The translations under genes and the position numbers were made by a program. Below the pieces are notes generated by a model that saw only the letters and a program-made list of their open reading frames with translations, was not told the DNA's origin and did no database searches. A DNA stretch of 64,000 bases, taken from NCBI RefSeq assembly GCF_010729665.1, contig NZ_AP022610.1, positions 2,914,001-2,978,000 on the forward strand, written 5' to 3'. Shown here in pieces: positions 9,371 through 16,448 of this stretch. Positions within the stretch are counted from its first letter, which is position 1; each line of letters opens with the position of its first letter. The stretch comes from Mycolicibacterium madagascariense (GTDB lineage Bacteria > Actinomycetota > Actinomycetes > Mycobacteriales > Mycobacteriaceae).

Positions 9371-10528
9371 ATGCATGACACCGCCACGAACATCATCGGC
9401 ATCGGTGCGGTCACGGGATACGGCTGGGGCGCGGGGGCGCTCTGGGACGGACTGCTCAGCAGCAAGCCCGCCGCGGCACTATTCGAGGGGTACGGCGCCG
9501 GCGGTGACGGCGCGTGGCTGGCGCGCGTACCCGCGGGCGGTGATGCGCGTGACGGTGCCAGCCGGTCGGCGCGCGCCATGCGGTACGCCGCACGCGAAGC
9601 CATGACCGACGCCAGGGACCGCGGCTGGACGCCCGGCGGCCGTGTCGGGTTGGTGCATGCCGTGGTGCTGCCGGAGTCCGAGGAGTGGCGGCAGTTCTAC
9701 GTCGCCGAGGGCGGACAGCGCAAGGTGCGCGACTATCTCGCCCTGATGCCGTCGACGCCTGTCTCGATGTTGATGCAGGAGAACGACTTTCACGGCCCCG
9801 CCATGAACGTCTCGGCGATGTGCGCGTCGGGCAACGCCGGGTTGATCACCGCGAAGATGTGGCTGGACGCGGGCATCGTCGACGACGTCGTGTTCATCGC
9901 GACCGATCTGTCGCTCACTCCGGAGAACGTCGAACACTTCGTCAAGCTGGGGGTGGCCGTGGTCGACGCCGAGCCCCTCGACGCCTGCCGCCCCTTCCAG
10001 GAGGGCAGCCGGGGCTTCGCCGTGGGGGAGGCGTCGGTGAGCTTCGTGCTGTCCGCGCGCGGCGACGCCGCCTACACCAGGCTGCTGGGTGGCGCGATGA
10101 CCCACGACGCGTTCCACGTGACGTCGGTCGACCCCGCCCGCACCCACGTCGACGGGTGCGTCCGGGAGGCCCTGCACACGTCGGGGGTCGACGCGGCCGA
10201 CGTCCGGTACGTCAACGCACACGGTCCCGGCACCCAGCAGTGCGACACGGCCGAGGCGGGCATCCTCGACGAGATCTTCGACGGCCGACCGCAGATCTAC
10301 TCGGTCAAACCGTTGACCGGGCACTGCCAGGGCGCCGCCGCGGCGGTCGAACTAGCCGCTGCGGCAATGGGTTACGTGCACGGCGTGATCCCGGCACCGC
10401 CCACCGTCGCACCGGGACATGACAGACTGCTGGACGGCCCGACTCCCATGGACGCCGGGATCACCCTCAAGACGTCGCTCGGCATGGGCGGCCAGAACTC
10501 GGCGGTCGTGCTCGCGCCGGCCGGTTAG
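9371..10528 (+). CDS. Orphan beta-ketoacyl synthase (thiolase-fold) enzyme
   Basis: This 385-residue ketosynthase-fold protein has the canonical C-H-H triad: Cys151 in VSAMCASGNAG, His284 in NAHGPGTQQCD and His318 in PLTGHCQGAA. It also has the C-terminal glycine-rich loop TSLGMGGQNSAVVL. It would condense acyl chains bound to ACP or CoA. No ACP, ketoreductase or PKS partner lies nearby, so pathway and substrate are unknown. ATG 9371 was chosen because GAAGGGAGA precedes it at suitable spacing; an in-frame upstream start at 9320 lacks this. Its TAG stop overlaps the opposing stop of the potC-like gene by three bases. Confidence 0.85.
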   Translation: MHDTATNIIGIGAVTGYGWGAGALWDGLLSSKPAAALFEGYGAGGDGAWLARVPAGGDARDGASRSARAMRYAAREAMTDARDRGWTPGGRVGLVHAVVLPESEEWRQFYVAEGGQRKVRDYLALMPSTPVSMLMQENDFHGPAMNVSAMCASGNAGLITAKMWLDAGIVDDVVFIATDLSLTPENVEHFVKLGVAVVDAEPLDACRPFQEGSRGFAVGEASVSFVLSARGDAAYTRLLGGAMTHDAFHVTSVDPARTHVDGCVREALHTSGVDAADVRYVNAHGPGTQQCDTAEAGILDEIFDGRPQIYSVKPLTGHCQGAAAAVELAAAAMGYVHGVIPAPPTVAPGHDRLLDGPTPMDAGITLKTSLGMGGQNSAVVLAPAG

Positions 10529-11388
10529 ACGACGACGCGCTTGCGGCGGTACAGCGTTCCGACGGCCAGTAGCACCAGGCTGATCACCAGGATGGCCGTC
10601 GCAAGCACGTCGATCTGCGGCGGCACGGCTGCCTTGACGGCCGCATTCACGAACAGTGGATAGGTCACCGTCGAACCGCTGACGAAGTAGGTGACGATGA
10701 AGTCGTCGAGCGAGAGCGCGAACGACAGCATCGCCGCCGCCACGATCCCCGGAACGATCAGCGGCAGCGTCACGCGGAAGAACGTCCGGGCGGGGCTGGC
10801 GCCCAGATCCATCGACGCATCCTCCAGGGTCCAGTCGAAACCGCGGACCCGCGCCCGCACCGTCATCGCGACGAAGCTGATCTCGAAGGCGACGTGAGCG
10901 ATGAGGATCGTCGTGAAGCCGGTCGCCCAACCCAGGTCGAGGAACAACGTCAACAGCGAGGCGCCCATCACCACCTCCGGCGCCGTCAGGGGCAGCACCA
11001 GGAAGGTCTCGACGGCCTTGTTGCCGCGAAAGCGCTGACGCACCAGGGCAATGGCGAGCAGGGTGCCCAGCACCACGGCGATCAGCGTGGACAGCGCCGC
11101 GACCTCGACGCTCATCTTCAACGCCTGGGCCAGCGCCGGATACTTGAAGGGGTCGGCCCAGTTGTCGAGGGTGAAGCCCTGCCACGTGTAGTTGAACTTG
11201 CCCGCAGGCTTGTTGAACGAGAACAGCACGATCACGAAGATGGGCAGGAAGATGTAGAGCAGTACGAGCGCGGCGATCACCCTGAGCACGACGTCGCCGA
11301 ACCGGCCCGATCCCCGGATCGAGCGCCTGGTTCGAGCGGGTGGACCGTCGATGGCGTCGACGATCGCGGCGCCCTCCTGAATCGTCAT
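10525..11388 (-). CDS. potC: ABC transporter permease, PotC-like (polyamine-type importer)
   Basis: This 287-residue inner-membrane permease has about six hydrophobic helices. The EAA-type loop contacting the ATPase reads EDASMDLGASPARTFFRVTLPLIVPGI. It is the second membrane subunit of a spermidine/putrescine-type importer. ATG 11388 overlaps the stop of the upstream potB-like gene as ATGA. It is the last gene of the minus-strand operon potA-potD-potB-potC. The true substrate could be a polyamine or another small cationic compound. Confidence 0.9.
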   Translation of the reverse strand: MTIQEGAAIVDAIDGPPARTRRSIRGSGRFGDVVLRVIAALVLLYIFLPIFVIVLFSFNKPAGKFNYTWQGFTLDNWADPFKYPALAQALKMSVEVAALSTLIAVVLGTLLAIALVRQRFRGNKAVETFLVLPLTAPEVVMGASLLTLFLDLGWATGFTTILIAHVAFEISFVAMTVRARVRGFDWTLEDASMDLGASPARTFFRVTLPLIVPGIVAAAMLSFALSLDDFIVTYFVSGSTVTYPLFVNAAVKAAVPPQIDVLATAILVISLVLLAVGTLYRRKRVVV

Positions 11389-12260
11389 ACCAGGTCCTCC
11401 GTCCCGAGAGCCCGCGTGTAGGACAGCACGCCGACGAGGATCATCGCCATCAGCAGGAAGCTCAGCGCCGCCGCTCCCGGATAGTCCTTCACGACCAGGA
11501 ACTGCTTCTGAATCACGTTGCCGATCATGGTGGTCTGCGTGCTGCCGAGGTAGTCGGCGTTGATGAAGTCGCCCATGGCGGGGATGAAGACCAGCAGACT
11601 GCCCGCCAGGACACCCGGAATGGACAGTGGCAGTACGACTTTCCCGAACGCGCGCGGGCCCGACGAGTACAGGTCCCGCGATGCCTCGAGCAGGCGCGGA
11701 TCGATCTTCTCCAGGCTCACGTACAGCGGCAGGATCATGAACGTCATCGAGTTGTAGATCAGCCCGCCGATGACGGCCCAGCTGGTAGACAGCAGCCGAC
11801 CATCGGACGGCAGCAGCCCGATCGCGCCGAGAGTGTGCACCACGACGCCGTCGTCGGCGAGGATCGTCTTCCACGCCAGCGTCCGCACCAGGAACGTGAC
11901 GAAGAACGGCAGCACGACCAGACCCAGCAGCAGGTTCTTGTACCGGCCCGACTTGAAGGCGATGACGTAGGCCAACGGGTAGGAGATCACCAGCGAGACC
12001 ACCGTGGCCGTGAAGGCGTACAGCAGCGACCGCAGGATCTGGTCCTGGTACGTCGACAGCGCGTGACCGTAGTTGCCGAAGTCCCACGCAAACGTCAACT
12101 GCGGCAAGTAGATCGAGCCGCCCATCGTCGAGAGCGAGGTGCGGAACAGCGACCAGAACGGGACGACGAAGAAGATCAGGAGGTACGCCAGCGCGGGCAG
12201 GATCATCAGGTAGGGCGCGATCCTGCTGCGCTGGCGGTTACTGCTGGCGGCGCCTGCCAT
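11385..12260 (-). CDS. potB: ABC transporter permease, PotB-like
   Basis: This 291-residue permease starts MAGAASSNRQRSR, followed by a first helix (YLMILPALAYLLIFFVVPFW). The periplasmic region resembles PotB/PotH, and the EAA loop is EASRDLYSSGPRAFGKVVLPLSIPG. ATG 12260 lies 11 bp after the substrate-binding protein stop and was preferred over a longer in-frame extension into that gene. It pairs with the PotC-like subunit encoded immediately downstream with a 4-bp overlap. Confidence 0.9.
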   Translation of the reverse strand: MAGAASSNRQRSRIAPYLMILPALAYLLIFFVVPFWSLFRTSLSTMGGSIYLPQLTFAWDFGNYGHALSTYQDQILRSLLYAFTATVVSLVISYPLAYVIAFKSGRYKNLLLGLVVLPFFVTFLVRTLAWKTILADDGVVVHTLGAIGLLPSDGRLLSTSWAVIGGLIYNSMTFMILPLYVSLEKIDPRLLEASRDLYSSGPRAFGKVVLPLSIPGVLAGSLLVFIPAMGDFINADYLGSTQTTMIGNVIQKQFLVVKDYPGAAALSFLLMAMILVGVLSYTRALGTEDLV

Positions 12261-12271
12261 GGGCGAGCCCG

Positions 12272-13459
12272 CTAGCTGCCGGTGACGGCGGCGTACGCCG
12301 TGTTGAATTGCTGGGTCTGCTCGTCGGTGAGCGCCGCCCAGGTGTGCAGCTTGTCGGTGTAGTCCTTGGGAGGCACGATGAGCGGATTGGCCGACAGCTT
12401 GGGGTTGATCTTGTTCAGCTCGTCGGTCATGTCGGCGAGCACCGGCACGTACTGGGTCTTCGCGATCAGCTTGGCGTAGTTCGGCCGGTCGTAGACGTAG
12501 TTGATCCACGCCTCGGCCGCATGCTGATTCTGGGTGGTGTACGGAATGACCTGGGTGTCGACGAACCACGTGCCGCCGCCCTCCGGCACCACGAACGCGA
12601 GGTCCGGATTGTCGGCCTGGAGCTGCACGACGTCACCCGAGTACGCCTGGGCGACGATGACGTTGCCCGCCGCGAGATCGTCGGTGTAGTCGTTGCCGGT
12701 GAAACGCCGGATCTGACCCTTGTCCTTCTGTTCCTTGACCGTGTCGACGGCCTTCTGGAGACCCCCGATGTCGGGCTTCTCGATCGAACTGCCCTGCGAC
12801 AGCATGACCATGCCCAGCCCGTCCTGCGTGTCGGAGAGGAGGCTGACCTTGCCCTTGAACTTCGGGTCCCACAGGTCCTCGACCTTGGTGATGTCGCGGC
12901 CGGCGAGCTTCCTGTTGTAGGCCAGCCCGGTCATGCCCGACATGTAGGGCGCAATGAACTTGCGCCCCGGATCGTCCGGATTGTTCAGCAGGTCGGGGCG
13001 CAGGTTCTTCTTGTTGGGCACCCGGGTGTCGCTGATCTCGTTGAGCCAGCCCAATTGCTTGAGCCGCAGCGCCATGAACTGGGTCGGCACGACGAGGTCC
13101 GCCCCGATGTCCTGCTTGCGCGACAACGGCTCCTTGTTCTTGGCGAACCACTCCTCGTTGTCGTTGAAGTCCTCCTTGTAGTCCACGGTCAGCTTGGTCG
13201 CGGCTTGGAACGCCGCGACGAAACCGTCGGCCATGTACAACGGCCAGTTCGAGATCCGCAGGTTGCCGGTGGCCGGCGCCCCGTCGTCGGGCGGTGTGGA
13301 GGACGAGCTGCTCGCGGTGGTACTGCTCGAGCCGCACGCGGCGAGGAACGACGGGCCCAGCACCAGGGCCGCGGCGGCCGCGGCGCCGCCGCCGAGGAAG
13401 CGGCGGCGATTGGTGGGGGTGGCGTCGAGCTTCGAGAAGGGGTCGATCGAGGAGGCCAT
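12272..13459 (-). CDS. potD: Polyamine-type substrate-binding lipoprotein, PotD-like
   Basis: This 395-residue extracytoplasmic binding protein carries a twin-arginine-like NRRRFLGGG followed by a hydrophobic stretch and the lipobox LAAC, so it is probably a Tat- or Sec-exported lipoprotein. A low-complexity Ser/Thr linker precedes the mature domain (LRISNWPLYMADGFVAAFQ), typical of PotD/PotF proteins. ATG 13459 was chosen because AAAGG sits seven bases upstream; alternatives are ATG 13465 and GTG 13474 in the same frame. It sits between the ATPase gene (63 bp upstream) and the two permease genes. Confidence 0.9.
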   Translation of the reverse strand: MASSIDPFSKLDATPTNRRRFLGGGAAAAAALVLGPSFLAACGSSSTTASSSSSTPPDDGAPATGNLRISNWPLYMADGFVAAFQAATKLTVDYKEDFNDNEEWFAKNKEPLSRKQDIGADLVVPTQFMALRLKQLGWLNEISDTRVPNKKNLRPDLLNNPDDPGRKFIAPYMSGMTGLAYNRKLAGRDITKVEDLWDPKFKGKVSLLSDTQDGLGMVMLSQGSSIEKPDIGGLQKAVDTVKEQKDKGQIRRFTGNDYTDDLAAGNVIVAQAYSGDVVQLQADNPDLAFVVPEGGGTWFVDTQVIPYTTQNQHAAEAWINYVYDRPNYAKLIAKTQYVPVLADMTDELNKINPKLSANPLIVPPKDYTDKLHTWAALTDEQTQQFNTAYAAVTGS

Positions 13460-13522
13460 GGTCATGCCTTTCACGAGGTCTGGGGGAGGGGGTAAGTGGA
13501 CGGCACGTGCTCGACGCGGTGC

Positions 13523-14719
13523 TCAGGAGTCGTCGAGCATCTCCTCCAGGTCCTCGGTCGTCGGGATGTCGGCGGCCGGAAGGATCAGCGACGCGTCGGG
13601 AGTCCAGCTCACGTGCACCGGGTCGCCGGGTCGCAGCAGCGGGAGATCCTGTTCGGGACCCACGTGGGCGAGGATCGGGGAGCCGTCGACGGCGGCGAGC
13701 TGCAGCCGGACCACCGGACCCTGGAAGACGAGGTCGGTGACCGTCGCCGAGACCGTCGCGACGTCGCCGCTCGGCCGCTCCATCGAGACCCGCACGCGTT
13801 CGGGACGCACCATGAGGGTGGCCTGGCCGCCCGTCTCGATGGTGGTGTCACCCGGCCGGGCGCGCAGCGTGGTGCCCAGTACCGAGAGCCGGGCGTAGTC
13901 GCCGTCACTGCCCTGCTGCTGGCCGTGCCACAGATTGGCCTGGCCGATGAAGCTGGCGACGAAGACCGTGTTGGGCCGGTCGTAGATCTCGGTGGGCGAT
14001 CCGATTTGCTCGACGTTGCCCGCGTTCATGACCGCGATGCGGTCACTCATCGTCAGGGCTTCCTCCTGGTCATGCGTCACGTAGACGAACGTGATGCCGA
14101 CCTCGCGTTGAATGCGCTTGAGCTCGAACTGCATGACGTGCCGCAGCTTGAGGTCCAACGCACCCAGTGGCTCGTCGAGCAGCAGTGCGCTGGGGTAGTT
14201 GACGAGCGCCCGGGCCAGCGCGACCCGCTGCTGTTGACCGCCGGACAGCTGCGACGGCTTGCGCTTGGCGAAGTCGGTGAGGCGGACGACCTCCAGCATC
14301 TCGTCGACGCGGCGCTTCACCTCGGCCTTGCCGTGCTTGAGACTGCGCGGGCCGTAGGCCACGTTGTCCCACACGGTCATGTGCGGGAAGAGGGCGTAGT
14401 GCTGGAACACGGTGTTGACGTTGCGCTTGTGGGGCGGGACCGTCGACACGTCGACGCCCTCGAGGCGGATGGCACCCTCGGTGGGCGTCTCGAATCCGGC
14501 GATCATTCGCAGGGTGGTCGTCTTCCCGCAGCCCGATGGGCCCAGCATCGAGAAGAACTCCCCGGATGCGATGGAGAAGTCGGCATCGGCCACCGCGACG
14601 TAGTCGTCGAACCGCTTCGTCACGTGGTCGATCTCGATGACCGGCTGCTGGGCCGCGCCGCGCGTCGCCGGTTCACGACCCGTCGCGCTGTCGACGGCGG
14701 TGCTGTCTGTGCCGCTCAG
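13523..14719 (-). CDS. potA: ABC transporter ATPase, PotA-like, probable CTG start
   Basis: This ATP-binding subunit of the polyamine-type importer has Walker [11 protein letters not shown]-loop [11 protein letters not shown], signature LSGGQQQR, Walker [11 protein letters not shown] and the switch His in [10 protein letters not shown]-terminal TOBE-like regulatory domain follows (about the last 100 residues). The only GTG/ATG-type start in the frame (GTG 14623) would delete the first conserved beta strand ([11 protein letters not shown]) seen in the family. Upstream the frame stays open to a stop at 14774-14776 without ATG, GTG or TTG, but contains CTG 14719 preceded by GGGAGG at six-base spacing. 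CTG is therefore the best-supported start. It is the first gene of the operon. Confidence 0.88.
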   Translation of the reverse strand: MSGTDSTAVDSATGREPATRGAAQQPVIEIDHVTKRFDDYVAVADADFSIASGEFFSMLGPSGCGKTTTLRMIAGFETPTEGAIRLEGVDVSTVPPHKRNVNTVFQHYALFPHMTVWDNVAYGPRSLKHGKAEVKRRVDEMLEVVRLTDFAKRKPSQLSGGQQQRVALARALVNYPSALLLDEPLGALDLKLRHVMQFELKRIQREVGITFVYVTHDQEEALTMSDRIAVMNAGNVEQIGSPTEIYDRPNTVFVASFIGQANLWHGQQQGSDGDYARLSVLGTTLRARPGDTTIETGGQATLMVRPERVRVSMERPSGDVATVSATVTDLVFQGPVVRLQLAAVDGSPILAHVGPEQDLPLLRPGDPVHVSWTPDASLILPAADIPTTEDLEEMLDDS

Positions 14720-15061
14720 GACGAACCTCCCGATGATTGGCGCGAACTGATCCCCTCGACGAGATGACCCGACTCAGCCCGTGCGCTGTCGCTAAACCAT
14801 CGCCGATCTTGGGTGCCTTCGCAAGCGATTCCGCGTCGAAATCTCGTCTCGACGAAGGAATCCCTCGCCCAGGAGGTTGCTGGCCGGTGAATCCGCGGGT
14901 CTCGCACCACCGGACGACCTGCTCAGGCCCTCGTCGGGAACGATTCCGTGCTCTGCACAGCTCACGCTTAGGATCACCTCGATTGGTTCATAGGCAACCT
15001 ATCTAGTGTCGCCTCGTCGGGGTGAATCGGAGTGATTGCTCCGGAGGATAGGAGTAGGACG
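14720..15061. other. Divergent intergenic region between pot operon and Gly/Pro-rich protein
   Basis: No gene is seen. The region must hold the promoters of both divergent units. Near 14990-15002 there is a small dyad ATAGG-CAA-CCTAT with a TATCTA stretch beside it. A GGAGGATAGGAG ribosome-binding region precedes the start at 15062. Confidence 0.4.
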
Positions 15062-15823
15062 ATGAACCTGAAGAATGCGCTCGCGGGTGCCGCGCTGACG
15101 GGTGGGCTGGGCCTGGCCCTCCTGGCCGGCGGGACCGGCGTGGCATACGCCGCACCCGGCGGCGGCGGTGGCGGCTGCGTGCCGCCCATCTGCGGTGGTC
15201 CGGGCGGTGGCCCAGGTGGTGGCCCCGGCGGAGGACCGGGTCGCGGTGGCCCCGGCGGTCCGGGTGGCCCCGGCGACTTCCGCGGCCCCGGCGGACCCGG
15301 CGGCCCGGGTGATCGTGGACCCGGCGGTCCGGGTGGCCCCGGCGGTCCGGGTGGCCCCGGCGACTTCCGCGGCCCCGGCGGCCCAGGTGGACCCGGCGGT
15401 CCCGGTGGACCCGGTGACTTCCGCGGCCCTGGCGGACCCGGTGGTCCGGGCGACGATCGCGGGCCCGGCGGCCCGGGTGATCGCGGACCCGGCGGGCCCG
15501 GCGACTTCCGTGGTCCTGGTGGTCCCGGTGACTTCCGTGGTCCCGGCGGACCCAGCAACACCCGCGGACCCGACGGCCGCGACTGGGGACCACGTCCGCC
15601 CGACGCCTTCAGCGGCTTCCGCGGCGCCCCCTGGGGTGACGGACCCGCTCCCTGGGGCTGGGGAGCACCCCCGCGGGCCGGCTGGGATCGCCCCCTGCCG
15701 CCTCCCGGTGGGTTCTGGAACTACGGGCCGGTGAACTACTTCGGCTACGACGAGACCCCCGTGTTCGACCCCGGCTACAACGCCTGGGGCTTCTACTTCT
15801 TCGGAATCTGGGTCCCGCTGTAA
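15062..15823 (+). CDS. Secreted Gly/Pro-repeat (collagen-like) protein
   Basis: This 253-residue protein has an N-terminal signal peptide (LKNALAGAALTGGLGLALL..., cleavage after AYA). A long low-complexity block (about residues 35-165) is made of GGPGGPGD, DFRGPGG and DRGPGG units, giving near-continuous Gly-Pro-Gly triplets. The C-terminus is non-repetitive and aromatic-rich (NYGPVNYFGYDETPVFDPGYN, then WGFYFFGIWVPL); it is likely the conserved functional part. An exact function is not recognised; the composition suggests a cell-envelope or extracellular structural role. ATG 15062 was chosen over an upstream in-frame start because it begins the signal peptide and follows GGAG-rich sequence. 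Confidence 0.8.
   Translation: MNLKNALAGAALTGGLGLALLAGGTGVAYAAPGGGGGGCVPPICGGPGGGPGGGPGGGPGRGGPGGPGGPGDFRGPGGPGGPGDRGPGGPGGPGGPGGPGDFRGPGGPGGPGGPGGPGDFRGPGGPGGPGDDRGPGGPGDRGPGGPGDFRGPGGPGDFRGPGGPSNTRGPDGRDWGPRPPDAFSGFRGAPWGDGPAPWGWGAPPRAGWDRPLPPPGGFWNYGPVNYFGYDETPVFDPGYNAWGFYFFGIWVPL
15237..15560 (+). repeat. In-gene GGPGGPGD/DFRG tandem-like repeat block
   Basis: Degenerate 9- to 24-bp units encoding Gly-Gly-Pro and Asp-Phe-Arg-Gly are repeated throughout. The near-identical DNA units (for example GACTTCCGCGGCCCCGGCGG variants) make the block prone to slippage, so the copy number may vary between strains. Confidence 0.75.
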
Positions 15824-15836
15824 CCCCATCGGTGCA

Positions 15837-15870
15837 GGGCGGTCGCCTCGGCTCCCCGAGGCGACCGCCC
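15837..15870 (+). terminator. Strong hairpin after Gly/Pro-rich gene
   Basis: A perfect 15-bp GC-rich stem (GGGCGGTCGCCTCGG and its complement) with a CTCC loop begins 14 bp after the stop codon at 15823. No U-run follows, as is common for mycobacterial intrinsic-type terminators. It separates the gene from tspO. Confidence 0.7.
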
Positions 15871-15953
15871 GGCCCTTCCTCGCGAGCGCGGAGCTACCCT
15901 CGAGGCGATCGCCCCGCGGTCGCCGCGGTGAACCGACTCGAAGAGGAGTGCGA

Positions 15954-16436
15954 ATGCGCGCATCGACAGTGCTGAAGACCGGTGCCGCCGCCGCGGCCAC
16001 CGCCGTCGTCGGTGGTCTCGCGAGCGGGCCTGCCGTCCAGTCGGACTGGTACGCCAATCTCCGCAAGCCCAGCTTTCAGCCGCCGCGGCAAGCCTTTCCG
16101 ATCGTGTGGCCTCTGCTGTACGCCGACATCGCCGGCGTGTCCGCGGCGACCATCGACGAGCTGTCGGCGCGCGGCGATCGTGAAGGGGCCCGGACGTTTT
16201 CGCTGTTGCTCGCGCTCAACCTGCTCCTCAACGGGAGTTGGACGTGGTTCTTCTTCAACCAGCGCAAGCTCGGAGCGTCGGCCGTCGTGGCGGGAGCGCT
16301 GGCCGTCAGCAGCACCGACCTCACCAGGCGGGCCGTCCGCGCGAAGGGCCCATCGGCGAACGCGTTGTGGCCCTACCCGATCTGGTGCACCTTCGCGACG
16401 GCCCTGTCGAGCCGCATCTGGTGGCTGAACCGCTAG
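15954..16436 (+). CDS. TspO/MBR-family membrane protein
   Basis: This tryptophan-rich sensory protein homologue has 160 residues and about five membrane helices. Family marks include WYANLRKPSFQPPRQAFPIVWPLLY (the WxxxxxKPxxxPP...FxxVW motif) and NGSWTWFFFNQRKLG, with a C-terminal Trp pair. TspO proteins bind porphyrins and related ligands in the membrane. AAGAGGAG precedes ATG 15954; a GTG six bases earlier is also in frame. It is convergent with the molybdopterin oxidoreductase gene. Confidence 0.9.
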   Translation: MRASTVLKTGAAAAATAVVGGLASGPAVQSDWYANLRKPSFQPPRQAFPIVWPLLYADIAGVSAATIDELSARGDREGARTFSLLLALNLLLNGSWTWFFFNQRKLGASAVVAGALAVSSTDLTRRAVRAKGPSANALWPYPIWCTFATALSSRIWWLNR

Positions 16437-16448
16437 GCGGGCGACGCC

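Noticed and set aside
12308..13495. 395-codon plus-strand open frame opposite the potD-like gene
   Set aside because: It mirrors potD codons; the minus-strand product has a lipobox and a full PotD domain, and the plus product is featureless.
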